In this document: piece by piece, positions 46,943 to 58,529 of the stretch
Layout: every line of letters begins with the position of its first letter
Numbering within the stretch: the first letter of the stretch is position 1
Assembly: GCF_000817815.1 (NCBI RefSeq)
Contig: NZ_JPRD01000003.1
Location: 62,001 to 126,000, forward strand
Reading direction: 5' to 3'
Length of the DNA: 64,000 nucleotides
Source: Vibrio owensii CAIM 1854 = LMG 25443
GTDB lineage: Bacteria > Pseudomonadota > Gammaproteobacteria > Enterobacterales > Vibrionaceae
Made by a program: the position numbers and the translations under genes
Notes under the pieces: generated by a model
The model's database searches: none
What the model was told of the DNA's origin: nothing
Seen by the model: only the letters and a program-made list of their open reading frames with translations

Positions 46943-47044
46943 TAATTAGTACTCCTGTTTGGACCGCTCTGGGTCTGTTTCTCTTTATGCACTATAGGAT
47001 ATATAACTTCGCTTGAGGCTAAACTTGTCGAAACAGGCCAAAAA

Positions 47045-47070
47045 AAAGGGGAGCGAAAATGCTCCCCTTT
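47045..47070 (-). terminator. Terminator of pnp
   Basis: Stem AAAGGGGAGC / GCTCCCCTTT with a 6-base loop and a T-run of at least six on the minus strand. It separates pnp from nlpI. Confidence 0.93.
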
Positions 47071-47125
47071 TATAGCATGCTTTCAGTCTCTTAAGCTAAT
47101 AAAAGACCAAAAGTCGAAACTTAGA

Positions 47126-49258
47126 TTACTCGCCTTTTGCTTCAGAAGCGTCGTTTGCTTCTTCTGCTGGCTTCTCTACTGCTTCTTTCATACTTAGACG
47201 TACACGGCCTTGGCGGTCGATTTCAAGAACTTTAACTTGAACTTCTTGACCTTCAGTTAGGTAGTCAGACACTTTCTCAACGCGTTTTTCAGCGATTTGA
47301 GAGATGTGTACTAGACCATCTTTACCTGGAAGAACCGTTACGAATGCACCAAAGTCAGCTAGACGTGCAACCTTACCAGTGTAGATACGACCTACTTCAA
47401 CTTCAGCAGTGATCTCTTCGATGCGGCGGATAGCTTCTTTCGCTGCTGCACCTTCAGTTGCTGCAATCTTGATAGTACCGTCGTCTTCGATTTCGATAGT
47501 TGTACCAGTCTCTTCAGTTAGAGCACGGATAACTGCACCACCTTTACCGATAACGTCTTTGATCTTCTCTGCGCTGATCTTCATTGTGTGAATGCGAGGA
47601 GCGAATTCAGAGATGTCTTCACGAGCACCAGAGATAGCTTCATCCATTACAGATAGGATGTGCTTACGTGCACCTTGAGCTTGGTTAAGCGCAATTTGCA
47701 TGATCTCTTTAGTGATACCTTCGATCTTGATGTCCATTTGAAGTGCTGTGATACCAGTGTTAGTACCCGCTACTTTAAAGTCCATGTCACCTAGGTGGTC
47801 TTCGTCACCAAGGATGTCAGAAAGAACAACGAAGTCGTCGCCTTCTTTAACAAGACCCATTGCGATACCCGCAACAGAAGACTTGATTGGCACACCTGCA
47901 TCCATAAGAGCAAGAGAAGTACCACATACAGAAGCCATTGAAGAAGAACCGTTAGATTCAGTGATTTCCGATACAACACGTACTGTGTATGGGAATTCAT
48001 CAACAGAAGGCATTACTGCTGCGATACCGCGTTTAGCCAGTTTACCGTGACCGATTTCACGACGCTTAGGAGAACCTACAAAACCAGTTTCACCAACACA
48101 GTATGGAGGGAAGTTGTAGTGTAGTAGGAAGTGATCTTTACGCTCACCTGTTAGCTCGTCGATGATTTGAGCATCACGCTGCGTACCTAGAGTCGCAGTT
48201 ACTAGAGCCTGAGTTTCACCACGTGTAAATAGTGATGAACCGTGTGTACGAGGAAGAACACCAGTACGTACGTCTAGCGCACGAACCATGTCTTTTTCAC
48301 GGCCGTCGATACGTGGGTTACCAGCGATGATGCTGCGACGTACAACTGTCTTCTCTAGCTCGTGGAAGATAGTGTGGATTTCTTTTGTGTTCGCTTCTGG
48401 ATCTTCAGCAAGTAGCACTTCGTTTACTTCACCAGCAATCTCGTGGATGCGGTCGTAACGAGCCATCTTCTCAGTGATTTGGTAAGCTTCAACAAGCTTA
48501 GCTTCAGCCAGTTCAGCGATCTTGTTTACAAGCGCTGTGTTCTCTTCTGGAGCAACCCAATCCCAAGCAGGAGTCGCTACTTCAGCAGCAAACTCGTTGA
48601 TTGCGTTGATCACTGTTTGTTGTTGGTCGTGGCCGTAAACAACCGCTGATAGCATTTCTTCTTCAGTTAGGTTGTCAGCTTCTGACTCAACCATTAGTAC
48701 TGCAGATTCAGTACCCGCAACAACTAGGTCTAGCTTAGAAGCTTCTAGCTCTGTGTTGCTTGGGTTAAGTACTAGTTGACCGTCGATGTGACCAACACGT
48801 GCAGCACCGATAGGACCGTTGAACGGAATACCAGAGATAGCTAGCGCCGCAGAAGTACCGATCATAGTTACGATATCAGGTTGAACATCTGGGTTAACAG
48901 ATACTACCGTTGCGATAACTTGTACTTCGTTTTTGAATGCATCTGGGAAAAGTGGACGGATTGGACGGTCAATTAGACGAGCCGTTAGCGTTTCACCTTC
49001 AGATGGACGACCTTCACGCTTGAAGAAACCACCAGGGATTTTACCTGCAGCGTAAGTACGCTCTTGGTAGTTAACTGTTAGCGGGAAGAAGTCTTGACCT
49101 TCAACTGCTTCTTTTTTACCAACTACAGAAACGAATACTGCTGTATCGTCCATAGTTACCATAACGGCTGCCGTAGCTTGACGTGCGATAACGCCAGTTT
49201 CTAGAGTAACTGTGTGGTTACCGTACTGGAACGTTTTAACAACTGGTTTTTCGAACAT
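47126..49258 (-). CDS. pnp: Polynucleotide phosphorylase (PNPase)
   Basis: A 710-residue 3'-to-5' exoribonuclease of the RNA degradosome. Two RNase PH domains (about 1-140 and 310-540) flank a helical domain. The KH domain (about 550-610; [20 protein letters not shown]) and S1 domain (about 620-690; [18 protein letters not shown]) follow. The C-terminal tail is acidic and short. It lies downstream of rpsO, as in E. coli, with a leader that could fold for RNase III processing. Codon use is strongly biased. Confidence 0.98.
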   Translation of the reverse strand: MFEKPVVKTFQYGNHTVTLETGVIARQATAAVMVTMDDTAVFVSVVGKKEAVEGQDFFPLTVNYQERTYAAGKIPGGFFKREGRPSEGETLTARLIDRPIRPLFPDAFKNEVQVIATVVSVNPDVQPDIVTMIGTSAALAISGIPFNGPIGAARVGHIDGQLVLNPSNTELEASKLDLVVAGTESAVLMVESEADNLTEEEMLSAVVYGHDQQQTVINAINEFAAEVATPAWDWVAPEENTALVNKIAELAEAKLVEAYQITEKMARYDRIHEIAGEVNEVLLAEDPEANTKEIHTIFHELEKTVVRRSIIAGNPRIDGREKDMVRALDVRTGVLPRTHGSSLFTRGETQALVTATLGTQRDAQIIDELTGERKDHFLLHYNFPPYCVGETGFVGSPKRREIGHGKLAKRGIAAVMPSVDEFPYTVRVVSEITESNGSSSMASVCGTSLALMDAGVPIKSSVAGIAMGLVKEGDDFVVLSDILGDEDHLGDMDFKVAGTNTGITALQMDIKIEGITKEIMQIALNQAQGARKHILSVMDEAISGAREDISEFAPRIHTMKISAEKIKDVIGKGGAVIRALTEETGTTIEIEDDGTIKIAATEGAAAKEAIRRIEEITAEVEVGRIYTGKVARLADFGAFVTVLPGKDGLVHISQIAEKRVEKVSDYLTEGQEVQVKVLEIDRQGRVRLSMKEAVEKPAEEANDASEAKGE

Positions 49259-49572
49259 TGTTATTCCTTGTTTCTAAGCGCATCGATGGACTTGCTCAGA
49301 GAGTATTGATTGATACTCAAGACATTACGAATCGCGACTAGTGAAAACAAACTGACATGATGTGCAATTCGCTTTTAATAGTCGCGACCTTTTGGTCGAC
49401 GTGGTTGACTGTAATGCAATGAGTCTTTGTGAAAATCTCAAAACGAGATTTAGCCGCGTGTAGTATAACGGCATAAGTTTGATTTGGCTAAGCTATAGCA
49501 GTGAAAATAAGTAACGGGCAACAAAAAAGGGGCATAAAGCCCCTTTTAGACAAACTGCTATGCAGTCGCTGA
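49259..49572 (-). promoter_or_regulatory. pnp leader and rpsO-pnp intergenic region
   Basis: A 314-bp region with the rpsO terminator at 49525-49547 and a leader in front of pnp. In the leader CGCGACTA (49333-49340) can pair with TAGTCGCG (49379-49386), and a nearby small hairpin is centred on the TTTT at 49390. In E. coli the pnp leader forms an RNase III-processed stem that lets PNPase repress its own mRNA, so this stem may serve the same role. No gene is seen. Confidence 0.5.
49525..49547 (-). terminator. Terminator of rpsO
   Basis: Stem AAAAGGGGC / GCCCCTTTT with a 5-base loop and a T-run on the minus strand, 26 bases after the rpsO stop. Confidence 0.9.
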
Positions 49573-49842
49573 TTAGCGACGTAGGCCTAGACGCTTGATT
49601 AGGTCTTGGTAGCGAGCTAGATTTTTACCTTTTAGGTAATCTAGAAGCTTACGACGACGAGAAACCATACGTAGAAGACCACGACGGCTGTGGTGATCGC
49701 CTTTGTGTGCTTTGAAGTGACCTTGTAGGTGGTTGATAGAAGCTGTAAGTAGAGCTACTTGAACTTCTGGTGAACCTGTGTCGCCTTCGCCTTGTGCGTA
49801 TTCTGCAACGATTGCTGCTTTAGTTTCTGCATTCAGAGACAT
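49573..49842 (-). CDS. rpsO: 30S ribosomal protein S15
   Basis: An 89-residue protein, the standard S15 length. Sequence ([29 protein letters not shown]) is typical. S15 binds the central domain of 16S rRNA and in E. coli represses its own translation through a leader pseudoknot, whose presence here is not tested. It lies between truB and pnp. Confidence 0.98.
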   Translation of the reverse strand: MSLNAETKAAIVAEYAQGEGDTGSPEVQVALLTASINHLQGHFKAHKGDHHSRRGLLRMVSRRRKLLDYLKGKNLARYQDLIKRLGLRR

Positions 49843-49949
49843 AATTCTCTCCTAATAAGAGTAAGTTTAAAGTTGTAGCAGCCAATCTCTGATTCAGCCG
49901 CTACGCGAAGCGCGAATTATAGGGAAGTTTCCTCACCCGCGCAATATAA

Positions 49950-49975
49950 AAATACCGGCATGACAGCCGGTATTT
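49950..49975 (-). terminator. Terminator of the rimP-nusA-infB-rbfA-truB operon
   Basis: A perfect 10-bp stem (AAATACCGGC / GCCGGTATTT) with a 6-base loop and T-run on the minus strand, 17 bases after the truB stop. It separates truB from rpsO. Confidence 0.9.
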
Positions 49976-49992
49976 TCTAGAGCTTGATGAAG

Positions 49993-50937
49993 TTACTCTT
50001 CGTCGCGGAAAACCACCAAACGTTTTGGTGCCACTTTTCCATCATCGTTTACTTCAGCAACGCCAATAAACAGCTTATCTTCACCAGAAGTCATGCGAAT
50101 TGGCGTCCCTTCTGGCGCGCCAAACACTTGTACTGGCATACCATGCTGTACCAAGTTGGTTAGCTCTGCATTTAGGTTTACCTCAGGTAAATCTTCAACG
50201 GCAGTGTCCATTGGCAACAGCAGTGGATCAAGCAACTCTTTTGGTGCTACTTCATCACGATGCGCTTGCTCTAGCAACTCATTAAGTTGCTCTAGCGTTA
50301 CCATTTTTTCGTACGGATATTTTGCAACACCAGTACGACGAAGCATGGTCACGTGTGCACCACAACCAAGCATTTCACCTAGGTCATCAACGATAGTACG
50401 GATGTAGGTACCTTTCGAGCAGTGTACTTCCATCTCAACTTCGTCACCTTCAAAACGGTGAAGCACGATTTCGTATACGGTGATCTTGCGAGATTCACGT
50501 GGCACTTCAATGCCTTTACGAGCGTACTCGTACAATGGCTTACCTTGGTATTTCAATGCAGAGAACATTGAAGGTACTTGGTCTGATTCACCACGGAACG
50601 TGTCGATGCACGCTTCTAACTTCTCAAGGTTCACGTCAACTGGACGCGTCTCTACCACTTCGCCATCAGAGTCAGACGTATCAGTACGCTCACCCAACTT
50701 TGCGATTACGCGGTAGCGCTTGTCTGAATCCAACAAGAACTGAGAGAACTTGGTCGCTTCGCCTAAGCAGATTGGCAACATGCCCGTCGCTAGTGGGTCC
50801 AATGCACCCGTATGACCCGCTTTTTCAGCAAAGAAAATACGTTTTACTTTTTGCAGTGCATCATTTGAAGAAATACCTGTTGGTTTATCCAACAAGATAA
50901 CGCCATTAATTGGACGACCTTTACGACGACGAGCCAT
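49993..50937 (-). CDS. truB: tRNA pseudouridine-55 synthase TruB
   Basis: A 314-residue pseudouridine synthase that modifies U55 in the TΨC loop of tRNAs. The catalytic aspartate lies in [16 protein letters not shown]. The C-terminal part carries the PUA-like region. It overlaps the rbfA stop by one base. Length equals the E. coli enzyme. Confidence 0.97.
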   Translation of the reverse strand: MARRRKGRPINGVILLDKPTGISSNDALQKVKRIFFAEKAGHTGALDPLATGMLPICLGEATKFSQFLLDSDKRYRVIAKLGERTDTSDSDGEVVETRPVDVNLEKLEACIDTFRGESDQVPSMFSALKYQGKPLYEYARKGIEVPRESRKITVYEIVLHRFEGDEVEMEVHCSKGTYIRTIVDDLGEMLGCGAHVTMLRRTGVAKYPYEKMVTLEQLNELLEQAHRDEVAPKELLDPLLLPMDTAVEDLPEVNLNAELTNLVQHGMPVQVFGAPEGTPIRMTSGEDKLFIGVAEVNDDGKVAPKRLVVFRDEE

Positions 50938-51344
50938 TACTCTTCCCCTGCCTGATCTTCTTCGCGACCTGAATCTTGCTGTTTACGTTTATCTTCGTTA
51001 ACAACTTCAGAAACTAGGTTCGACATACGCATACCTTCTACTAGTGTGTTGTCGTAGTAGAAACGAATTTCAGGCGTTAGACGTAGGCGAATACGCTTAC
51101 CAAGCATCATACGGATGTGCACTTCGTGCTCACGTAGTGCTGCTAGGCATGATTCTGGCGTTTGCTCACCCACACATAGGAAAGTAACGAATACTTTTGC
51201 GTAAGCAAGATCGCGTGATACTTCTACATCAGAAATCGTAACCATGCCTAGGCGAGAGTCACGAACTTCACGTTGAAGGATCATCGCAAGTTCTTTTTGC
51301 AGCTGCTGTGATACGCGCTGCGTGCGGCTAAATTCTTTTGACAT
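50937..51344 (-). CDS. rbfA: Ribosome-binding factor A
   Basis: About 135 residues (start at ATG 51344, [11 protein letters not shown]), close to the E. coli length of 133. An AAGAGA lies 6 bases upstream of this ATG; a second ATG two codons earlier has no room for an SD. The KH-like fold ([31 protein letters not shown]) is typical. It aids late 30S maturation and cold adaptation. The acidic tail ends in EEDQAGEE. Confidence 0.95.
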   Translation of the reverse strand: MSKEFSRTQRVSQQLQKELAMILQREVRDSRLGMVTISDVEVSRDLAYAKVFVTFLCVGEQTPESCLAALREHEVHIRMMLGKRIRLRLTPEIRFYYDNTLVEGMRMSNLVSEVVNEDKRKQQDSGREEDQAGEE

Positions 51345-51461
51345 ATTCATTCTCTTAAATAGAAAGAATGGGGGGATGGTCAAGCCAGCCCCCCATGGTG
51401 TATTCAACAACCAATTACTATTTGTCTTTCAGACGTTTAGTAATTTTAGTCAATTAGTCAA

Positions 51462-54146
51462 TTAGTCTAGAGTACGTTTGATTTCAACGATTTCGAATAC
51501 TTCGATCTGGTCGCCAACGCGAACGTCGTTGTAGTTCTTAACGCCGATACCACACTCGTAGCCATTCTTAACTTCTTGAACGTCATCTTTAAAGCGACGA
51601 AGTGATTCTAGCTCACCTTCGTAGATAACAACGTTGTCGCGTAGAACGCGGATTGGGTTGTTACGCTTAATTAGACCTTCAGTAACCATACAACCAGCGA
51701 TTGCGCCCAGTTTTGGTGACTTAAATACGTCACGTACTTCAGCAAGACCAATGATTTCTTGCTTGAATTCTGGAGCAAGCATACCGCCCATTGCTTGTTT
51801 AACTTCGTCAATCAATTGGTAAATGATTGAGTAGTAACGTAGGTCAACGCTTGCTGCTTCAATTGCACGGCGAGCAGATGCATCCGCACGTACGTTAAAG
51901 CCAAGGATGATTGCGTTTGAAGCTTCTGCAAGAACTGCGTCAGTCTCAGTAATACCACCAACACCAGAACCAACGATGTTCACTTTAACTTCGTCAGTAG
52001 ATAGTTTCAGTAGAGAGTCTGCGATTGCTTCTACAGAGCCTTGTACGTCAGCTTTCAGTACTACGTTTAGTTCAGCAACTTCACCAGCAGTCATGTTAGA
52101 GAACATGTTCTCTAGTTTAGATTTCTGCTGACGAGCAAGTTTCACTTCACGGAACTTACCAGCACGGTAGTTTGCTACTTCACGCGCTTTACGCTCGTCA
52201 CGTACTACTGTTGCTTCGTCACCTGAAGATGGTACGCCTGAAAGACCTAGGATCTCTACAGGGATAGATGGACCAGCTTCTGTGATTTCTTGACCTAGTT
52301 CGTCACGCATTGCACGAACACGACCGTATTCTTGGCCACAAAGAACGATGTCGCCTTTGTTTAGCGTACCTGATTGAACAAGTACTGTTGCAACTGGACC
52401 GCGACCTTTATCTAGGCGAGATTCAACAACAACACCAGATGCCATGCCTTCAGCTACAGCTGTAAGTTCAAGAACTTCAGACTGAAGAAGGATTGCTTCT
52501 AGAAGACCATCGATGTTTGTACCCTGTTTAGCAGAGATGTGAACGAACATGTTCTCACCGCCCCATTCCTCAGGGATTACGTCGTATTGAGCTAGCTCAT
52601 TCTTAACGTTGTCTGGGTTCGCGTCTTCTTTATCGATCTTGTTCACAGCAACAATTAGAGGAACGCCTGCCGCTTTCGCGTGCTGGATCGCTTCAACTGT
52701 TTGTGGCATTACACCATCGTCTGCTGCAACTACAAGAACAACGATATCTGTCGCTTGAGCACCACGAGCACGCATTGCAGTAAACGCTGCGTGTCCAGGA
52801 GTATCAAGGAACGTGATCATGCCGTTGTCAGTTTCAACGTGGTAAGCACCGATGTGCTGTGTAATACCACCCGCTTCGCCTGAAGCAACGTGTGTACGAC
52901 GGATGTAGTCAAGTGTTGACGTTTTACCGTGGTCAACGTGACCCATGATAGTTACAACTGGAGCACGTGGTACTGCTTCTGCGTTTGTATCACGATCAGA
53001 TAGTACTGCTTCTTCCAGTTCATTCTCTTTACGAAGAACTACCTTGTGACCCATTTCTTCAGCAACAAGCTGTGCTGTTTCTTGGTCGATCACTTGGTTG
53101 ATAGTCGCCATAGCGCCCATCTTCATCATTACTTTGATAACTTCTGTCGCTTTAACCGACATCTTGTTAGCAAGTTCAGAAAGAACGATTGTTTCACCGA
53201 TTACTACGTCTTGTTTTGCTACAGTCGCAGACTTATCGAAACCGTGTTGCATTGAAGTAGGCTTAGCAAGTTTGCCTTTGTTACGGCCTTTGCCACCACG
53301 TTGGTTACGACCACCGCGTGATTGCTCTTCTTTTGCTGGCTTCTTCTTCTTACGACGAGCACCGCCTTCTTCTTTACGGTCAGCTGCATCTTCAGCTTCA
53401 CGAGCGTAACGAGAAGTGGTTACGTGGTAGTCAGAGTTTTCAAGTTCTTTCTTCTTAGACTCTTCTTCAGACCAACGAGCTTCGTTCTCTTCTGCAAGTT
53501 TACGAGCTTCTTCAACAAGCTTCGCGGCTTCTTGCTCAGCTTTACGTTGGGCTTCTTCTTCCTGACGACGCTTTAGCTCGTCAGCTTCTTTCTTCGCTTG
53601 CGTATTAGCATCCGCATTTTTTGCATTCATGTCTTTCTTAGCCTTTTCAGCTTGTGCGCGTTTTGCCTTTTCTTCAGCTTCACGTTTTGCATCCGCTTCA
53701 CGTTTCGCTTTCTCATCGGCTTCGCGCTGTGCTTTCTCTGCAGCTTCACGTTCGGCTTGTTCTTCTGCCTCACGCTTCGCAAGCTCTTCAGCTTCACGCT
53801 TTGCTGCTTCCTCAGCCTCACGTTTTGCGTCGTCTTCGATAGTGCTGCGCTTCACATATGTGCGCTTCTTACGCACTTCTACTTGAACATCCTTACTTTT
53901 GCCGCCACCTGCTGCAACACTTAGCGTGCTACGAGTCTTACGTTGAAGCGTCAGTCTAGTAGGTTCAGATTCGCCCGACTTATCGCCGTGCTCTTTCTTC
54001 AGGTGAGAGAGAAGCTTTTGCTTCTCTTCATCCGATACATGGTCAGAACTCGCTTTGTTCATGCCAGCGTCAGCAAGTTGTTCCATTAAGCGGTCGACTG
54101 GAGTACCAATCTCTTCACTCAGAGCTTTAACTGTTAATTGTGTCAT
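51462..54146 (-). CDS. infB: Translation initiation factor IF-2
   Basis: An 894-residue GTPase. N-terminal IF2_N-type modules are at about 1-55 and near 310-360. Between them is a long charged region (about 75-260) rich in (K/A/E)REAEE-type repeats that should form a helical or coiled-coil rod. The G domain starts at about 400 ([15 protein letters not shown]), with beta-barrel domains to the end. It positions fMet-tRNA on the ribosome. The tRNA-fMet gene lies only 2 kb upstream. Antisense ORFs over the repeat region are shadows. Confidence 0.98.
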   Translation of the reverse strand: MTQLTVKALSEEIGTPVDRLMEQLADAGMNKASSDHVSDEEKQKLLSHLKKEHGDKSGESEPTRLTLQRKTRSTLSVAAGGGKSKDVQVEVRKKRTYVKRSTIEDDAKREAEEAAKREAEELAKREAEEQAEREAAEKAQREADEKAKREADAKREAEEKAKRAQAEKAKKDMNAKNADANTQAKKEADELKRRQEEEAQRKAEQEAAKLVEEARKLAEENEARWSEEESKKKELENSDYHVTTSRYAREAEDAADRKEEGGARRKKKKPAKEEQSRGGRNQRGGKGRNKGKLAKPTSMQHGFDKSATVAKQDVVIGETIVLSELANKMSVKATEVIKVMMKMGAMATINQVIDQETAQLVAEEMGHKVVLRKENELEEAVLSDRDTNAEAVPRAPVVTIMGHVDHGKTSTLDYIRRTHVASGEAGGITQHIGAYHVETDNGMITFLDTPGHAAFTAMRARGAQATDIVVLVVAADDGVMPQTVEAIQHAKAAGVPLIVAVNKIDKEDANPDNVKNELAQYDVIPEEWGGENMFVHISAKQGTNIDGLLEAILLQSEVLELTAVAEGMASGVVVESRLDKGRGPVATVLVQSGTLNKGDIVLCGQEYGRVRAMRDELGQEITEAGPSIPVEILGLSGVPSSGDEATVVRDERKAREVANYRAGKFREVKLARQQKSKLENMFSNMTAGEVAELNVVLKADVQGSVEAIADSLLKLSTDEVKVNIVGSGVGGITETDAVLAEASNAIILGFNVRADASARRAIEAASVDLRYYSIIYQLIDEVKQAMGGMLAPEFKQEIIGLAEVRDVFKSPKLGAIAGCMVTEGLIKRNNPIRVLRDNVVIYEGELESLRRFKDDVQEVKNGYECGIGVKNYNDVRVGDQIEVFEIVEIKRTLD

Positions 54147-54167
54147 GCCGCTTCCTCCTTGCTGATA

Positions 54168-55655
54168 TTATGCTTCTTCGCCGAACCAACAGATGTTACG
54201 TGCAGCCATGATAAGCTCACCTGCGCGTTCTTCTGTTAGGCCTTCAATACCTTCTAAATCGTCGATACCTTGGTCGGCTAGATCTTCTAGTGTTGCTACA
54301 CCTTTTGCTGCCAACTTGAATGCCATCTCACGCTCTAGACCTTCAAGGCCTAGTAGGTCTTCAGCAGGCTCTAGACCTTCAAAAGACTCTTCTTGCGCTA
54401 GGGCAATTGTAGTTAGTGCGTCTTTCGCACGGCTACGAAGTTCTTCAACAAGCTCTTCGTTTAGGCCGTCTACGTCTAGCAGTTCGTTAACTGGAACGTA
54501 TGCGATTTCTTCTAGCGTTGAGAAACCTTCTTCAACAAGTAGTTGAGCGAAGTCTTCTTCAATGTCTAGGTACTTCATGAAGTTTTCGATAGACGCTTGA
54601 GACTCTTCAGCGTGTTTCTTCTGAAGATCTGCCACAGTCATTACGTTCAGTTCCCAACCAGTTAGTTGAGACGCTAGACGTACGTTTTGACCGTTACGAC
54701 CGATAGCTTGCGCTAGGTTGTCAGCTTCAACTGCGATGTCCATAGAGTGTGCATCTTCATCAACGATGATAGAAGCAACGTCAGCTGGCGCCATTGCGTT
54801 GATAACGAATTGAGCTGGGTTATCGTCCCAAAGAACGATATCGATACGCTCACCACCAAGCTCACCAGATACTGCTTGTACACGTGCACCACGCATACCA
54901 ACACACGCACCTACAGGGTCGATACGTTTGTCATTTGTTTTAACAGCGATCTTAGCGCGAGAACCTGGATCACGTGCAGCACCTTTAAGCTCGATGATTT
55001 CTTCAGCGATTTCTGGTACTTCTACACGGAATAGTTCTGCCAGCATTTCTGGCTTAGAACGTGTAATGAACAGTTGGAAACCACGCGCTTCTGGAGCAAC
55101 TTTGTACAGAAGACCACGAACACGGTCACCTGGACGGAAGTTTTCACGAGGAAGTTGGTCATCACGTAGGATTACCGCTTCTGCGTTGTTACCTAGATCC
55201 ATTACAACTGTTTCACGGTTTACTTTCTTAACAACACCAGTGATTAGGTCACCTTCGTTGTCGATAAACTGTTCTACGATTTGTGCACGCTCAGCTTCAC
55301 GTACTTTTTGTACGATAACTTGCTTAGCAGTTTGAGTCGTAATACGGTCAAATGTAACCGATGGGATATCGTCTTCTACGAAATCACCTAGTTGAATGTC
55401 TGCATCTTCATACTGTGCAGCTTCTAGAGAGATTTCTTTTGTTGGGTTTTCTACATCTTCTACAACCAACCAACGGCGGAAAGTTTCAAACTCACCCGTT
55501 TTACGGTCGATAGCGACACGTACATCGATTTCGATTTCGTATTTTTTCTTTGTAGAAGTTGCTAGAGCAATCTCAAGAGCTTCAAAGATACGCTCACGAG
55601 GTACCGCTTTTTCGTTCGATACCGCTTCTGCTACCGCTAAAATTTCTTTACTCAT
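54168..55655 (-). CDS. nusA: Transcription termination/antitermination factor NusA
   Basis: A 495-residue protein with an N-terminal RNAP-binding domain, an S1 domain (about 135-200), KH domains (about 230-345) and C-terminal helix-hairpin-helix repeats rich in Glu/Leu (about 360-490). It controls pausing and termination. It is preceded by rimP and followed by infB. NusA is expected to act on the two hairpins upstream of rimP as in E. coli, which would make the operon self-regulated. Confidence 0.97.
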   Translation of the reverse strand: MSKEILAVAEAVSNEKAVPRERIFEALEIALATSTKKKYEIEIDVRVAIDRKTGEFETFRRWLVVEDVENPTKEISLEAAQYEDADIQLGDFVEDDIPSVTFDRITTQTAKQVIVQKVREAERAQIVEQFIDNEGDLITGVVKKVNRETVVMDLGNNAEAVILRDDQLPRENFRPGDRVRGLLYKVAPEARGFQLFITRSKPEMLAELFRVEVPEIAEEIIELKGAARDPGSRAKIAVKTNDKRIDPVGACVGMRGARVQAVSGELGGERIDIVLWDDNPAQFVINAMAPADVASIIVDEDAHSMDIAVEADNLAQAIGRNGQNVRLASQLTGWELNVMTVADLQKKHAEESQASIENFMKYLDIEEDFAQLLVEEGFSTLEEIAYVPVNELLDVDGLNEELVEELRSRAKDALTTIALAQEESFEGLEPAEDLLGLEGLEREMAFKLAAKGVATLEDLADQGIDDLEGIEGLTEERAGELIMAARNICWFGEEA

Positions 55656-55691
55656 TGTATTTAGCCTCTAAGCTTCAAATTTTTTAGGGAA

Positions 55692-56147
55692 CTAAAATTT
55701 AGGGATCAGGTTAGCTTTTGAAATGTTACTTAGAGCAAACTCTTCTTGTTGCCCATCAACAGTAACTGCAATTGTCTCACCATCTACGCTGTGGATAATA
55801 CCTGCCCACTTACGACGGTTTGCAACAGCCATTTTCAAAACGATGCTGACCTCGTGACCAATAAATTGCTCGTAATGTGCTGCTTTGAAAAGTGGTCTTT
55901 CTAAGCCTGGAGAAGAAACTTCTAGGCTGTAAGCAACAGAAATTGGATCTTCAACGTCTAGTACTGCGCTAACCTGATGGCTTACTTCTGCACAAGCGTC
56001 TACATTGATGCCATTTTCGTGGTCGATGTAGATACGTAACGTTGAGTGCGCACCCGCACGAATAAATTCTAATCCAACCAACTCATAGCCTGATGCCTCT
56101 ACTGGAGCTTCAAGCATTTCAGTAAGTTGTCTTTCTAAACCAGTCAT
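55692..56147 (-). CDS. rimP: Ribosome maturation factor RimP
   Basis: A 151-residue protein; start at ATG 56147 ([12 protein letters not shown]) with GGAG at 8-base spacing, in agreement with E. coli RimP (150). An in-frame GTG three codons upstream is less likely. It assists 30S assembly. It is the first gene of the rimP-nusA-infB-rbfA-truB operon, with terminator-like hairpins upstream. Confidence 0.95.
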   Translation of the reverse strand: MTGLERQLTEMLEAPVEASGYELVGLEFIRAGAHSTLRIYIDHENGINVDACAEVSHQVSAVLDVEDPISVAYSLEVSSPGLERPLFKAAHYEQFIGHEVSIVLKMAVANRRKWAGIIHSVDGETIAVTVDGQQEEFALSNISKANLIPKF

Positions 56148-56170
56148 TTGAACCACTCCAGAAACAAAAA

Positions 56171-56260
56171 AAGGGCTCAGAGCCCAATCAAAAAACCAAG
56201 CAGTGATCCGAGTTAAATTACAAAAACTCAGATAACAAAAAACCCCGAAAGTCGGGGTTT
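56171..56260 (-). terminator. Two tandem terminator-like hairpins before rimP
   Basis: On the minus strand AAACCCCGA and TCGGGGTTT form a stem around 56240-56260 with a T-run. A second smaller stem GGGCT/AGCCC at 56173-56185 is followed by a T-run that ends directly before the rimP SD. Both lie after the tRNA-fMet gene, so they can terminate tRNA transcripts or attenuate the operon. Confidence 0.75.
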
Positions 56261-56379
56261 TATGCTGCTGGACCCTGATACATTAAGAATAGCCAAAAAT
56301 TTGCTTTTCTTAACTCACAGTGTGGTTAGCACTGTGCAAACTTGCCAATCGAATCATTCTTTCCAATGAAAGAAGAGAT

Positions 56380-56456
<77 letters not shown>

Positions 56457-56512
56457 TCCGACTTGCTGAGCATTATACGCTCAACTAAGTGATTTACAAG
56501 TTTGTAAATTCA

Positions 56513-56596
56513 TGGTGCCGAGAGAGGGACTCGAACCCTCACACCAAAGGCACTAGCACCTCATGCTAGCGTGTCTACCAATTTCACCATCTCGGC
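56513..56596 (-). tRNA. leuU: tRNA-Leu (anticodon GAG)
   Basis: An 84-base class II tRNA with encoded CCA, a long variable arm and the anticodon GAG in a GCATGAGGTGC loop region. It lies between secG and tRNA-fMet, as leuU does near secG in E. coli. Confidence 0.93.
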
Positions 56597-56614
56597 TACA
56601 TAAACCTTTACAGC

Positions 56615-56953
56615 TTATTGTGGAATCTCATCACCTGCTGGTGCTGGAACTTCACTTGCTGCATCTTTAACTTGTTCTACAACTGGCTGACCTAGTGTTG
56701 GGTCTACCCATTGTGACTCAGTCTTGTGCGTAGACATACGACCAAGTAACAAGCTAATGATAAAAAATACGGTTGCTAAAATAGCAGTTGTTCGGGTTAA
56801 GAAATTACCTGAGCCGCTTGCACCAAACACTGTGTTTGAAGCACCTGCACCGAACGAGGCTCCCATATCTGCGCCTTTACCTTGTTGAATCAACACAAGG
56901 CCAATCACACCAAGCGCCGCCAACAGGTAAATCACAAGTAGAACTGAAAACAT
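56615..56953 (-). CDS. secG: Protein-export membrane protein SecG
   Basis: About 112 residues; start at ATG 56953 (MFSVLLVIYLLAALG) after a GGTGGAAA SD. The open frame extends 7 codons upstream with no similarity. Two membrane helices flank GKGADMGASFGAGASNTVFG, the conserved SecG loop. It is an accessory subunit of SecYEG. The gene lies 18 bases upstream of tRNA-Leu. Confidence 0.95.
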   Translation of the reverse strand: MFSVLLVIYLLAALGVIGLVLIQQGKGADMGASFGAGASNTVFGASGSGNFLTRTTAILATVFFIISLLLGRMSTHKTESQWVDPTLGQPVVEQVKDAASEVPAPAGDEIPQ

Positions 56954-57129
56954 TTTTTTCCACCTATGTTCCAAATTGTTGAGCCAGCGCCGTTCAAAAA
57001 CAATGATGTTTATTTATGAACAAGGCTAGCGACCTCCTAACGGGAGGCGGAGCAATACTAGCGAAAGCCAGTAACGCTGACAAGGGAAAATTAGCAAAAA
57101 GTCAGTGCTAACGCATTAAGCGCTCAAAA

Positions 57130-57150
57130 AAAGGGCAAAAGATGCCCTTT
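57130..57150 (-). terminator. Terminator of glmM
   Basis: Stem AAAGGGC / GCCCTTT with a 7-base loop and a T-run on the minus strand, 29 bases after the glmM stop. Confidence 0.85.
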
Positions 57151-57178
57151 TCTCTCGCAAAATAGGTTAACGCAATGA

Positions 57179-58519
57179 TTAACAACTTGCTTTTACTGCA
57201 TCTGCAATTTTAAGCGCAGAGCTTTGAACAAGTTCAGCATCTTCACCCTCAACCATAACTCGGAGCAAAGGCTCAGTACCTGATTTGCGAAGCAGTACGC
57301 GACCTTTGTCACCAAGCTCAGCTTCAACCGCTGCTACTGAGTCTAGTACAGCTTGGGCTTCAAGTGGGTTGCTTTCACCAGCAAAGCGTACGTTTTCTAG
57401 CACTTGTGGGTAAAGCGTCATCCCTTGAGACAAGTCGTGTAGTGTCATATCACTGCCAACTACAGAAGCAAGAACTTGCAACGCAGCAACAATAGCATCA
57501 CCTGTAGTGACTTTGTCTAGCAAGATAACGTGACCTGAGTTTTCCGCACCAATTTTCCAGCCTTTCGCAAGTAGCTGTTCCATTACGTAGCGGTCACCTA
57601 CAGCAGCACGTACAAATGGAATACCCAATTGCTTTAAGCCATTTTCCATGCCTAGGTTGGTCATTAGCGTACCAACAACACCACCTTTTAGTTCACCACG
57701 ACGCAGTGCGTCACGTGCGATGATGTAAGCGATTTGGTCACCATCAATCTTGTTACCTAGATGGTCAACCATGATGATACGGTCACCATCACCATCGAAC
57801 GCTAGGCCAAGATGAGCTTGCTCTTCTGCCACACGCTTTTGTAATGCACGAACGTCAGTCGCACCCACTTCAGCGTTAATGTTAGTGCCGTTTGGCTCAA
57901 CACCCATTGCGATAACTTCTGCGCCTAACTCTTTGAATACGTTAGGAGCGATGTGGTAAGTCGCACCGTGTGCACAGTCAACAACAATTTTTAGGTTTGC
58001 AAGGCTCAACTCAGAAGGGAAAGTGCTCTTACAAAATTCGATGTAACGACCTGCTGCATCATTTAGACGAGTCGCTTTACCTAGTTCAGCAGATTCAACA
58101 CATTCGATGTCTTTGTCTAGCTCAGCTTCAATAGCAAGCTCGATATCATCCGGAAGCTTAGTACCTTCAGATGAGAAGAACTTAATACCGTTGTCGTAGT
58201 AAGGGTTATGAGACGCTGAAATAACGATACCCGCTTCCGCACGGAAGGTTTGCGTTAGGTAAGCAACCGCAGGGGTTGGCATTGGCCCCGTAAAGGTAGC
58301 TTTCAGACCAGCTGCTGCAAGACCGGCTTCAAGAGCAGATTCAAGCATGTAGCCAGAGATACGCGTATCTTTACCGATGATAACTTTCTTAGTGCCTTGT
58401 TTTGCTAGTACACGACCAGCAGCCCAGCCAAGCTTTAGTACGAAATCCGGAGTAATCGGGTATTGACCAACTTTACCGCGCACACCGTCAGTACCAAAAT
58501 AACGTCTTTTATCAGACAT
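57179..58519 (-). CDS. glmM: Phosphoglucosamine mutase GlmM
   Basis: A 446-residue enzyme that makes glucosamine-1-phosphate for peptidoglycan and LPS. The phospho-serine motif [16 protein letters not shown] and the metal-binding DGDGDR motif are present. It is 10 bases downstream of folP and likely co-transcribed. Length is like E. coli GlmM (445). Confidence 0.97.
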   Translation of the reverse strand: MSDKRRYFGTDGVRGKVGQYPITPDFVLKLGWAAGRVLAKQGTKKVIIGKDTRISGYMLESALEAGLAAAGLKATFTGPMPTPAVAYLTQTFRAEAGIVISASHNPYYDNGIKFFSSEGTKLPDDIELAIEAELDKDIECVESAELGKATRLNDAAGRYIEFCKSTFPSELSLANLKIVVDCAHGATYHIAPNVFKELGAEVIAMGVEPNGTNINAEVGATDVRALQKRVAEEQAHLGLAFDGDGDRIIMVDHLGNKIDGDQIAYIIARDALRRGELKGGVVGTLMTNLGMENGLKQLGIPFVRAAVGDRYVMEQLLAKGWKIGAENSGHVILLDKVTTGDAIVAALQVLASVVGSDMTLHDLSQGMTLYPQVLENVRFAGESNPLEAQAVLDSVAAVEAELGDKGRVLLRKSGTEPLLRVMVEGEDAELVQSSALKIADAVKASC

Positions 58520-58529
58520 AAAACTTTCC

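Noticed and set aside
53598..53924. Plus-strand ORFs opposite the infB repeat region
   Set aside because: The Lys/Glu/Ala repeat of IF-2 creates open frames on the other strand; the Ser/Ala/Arg or Phe/Leu/Cys-rich products are artefacts of composition.
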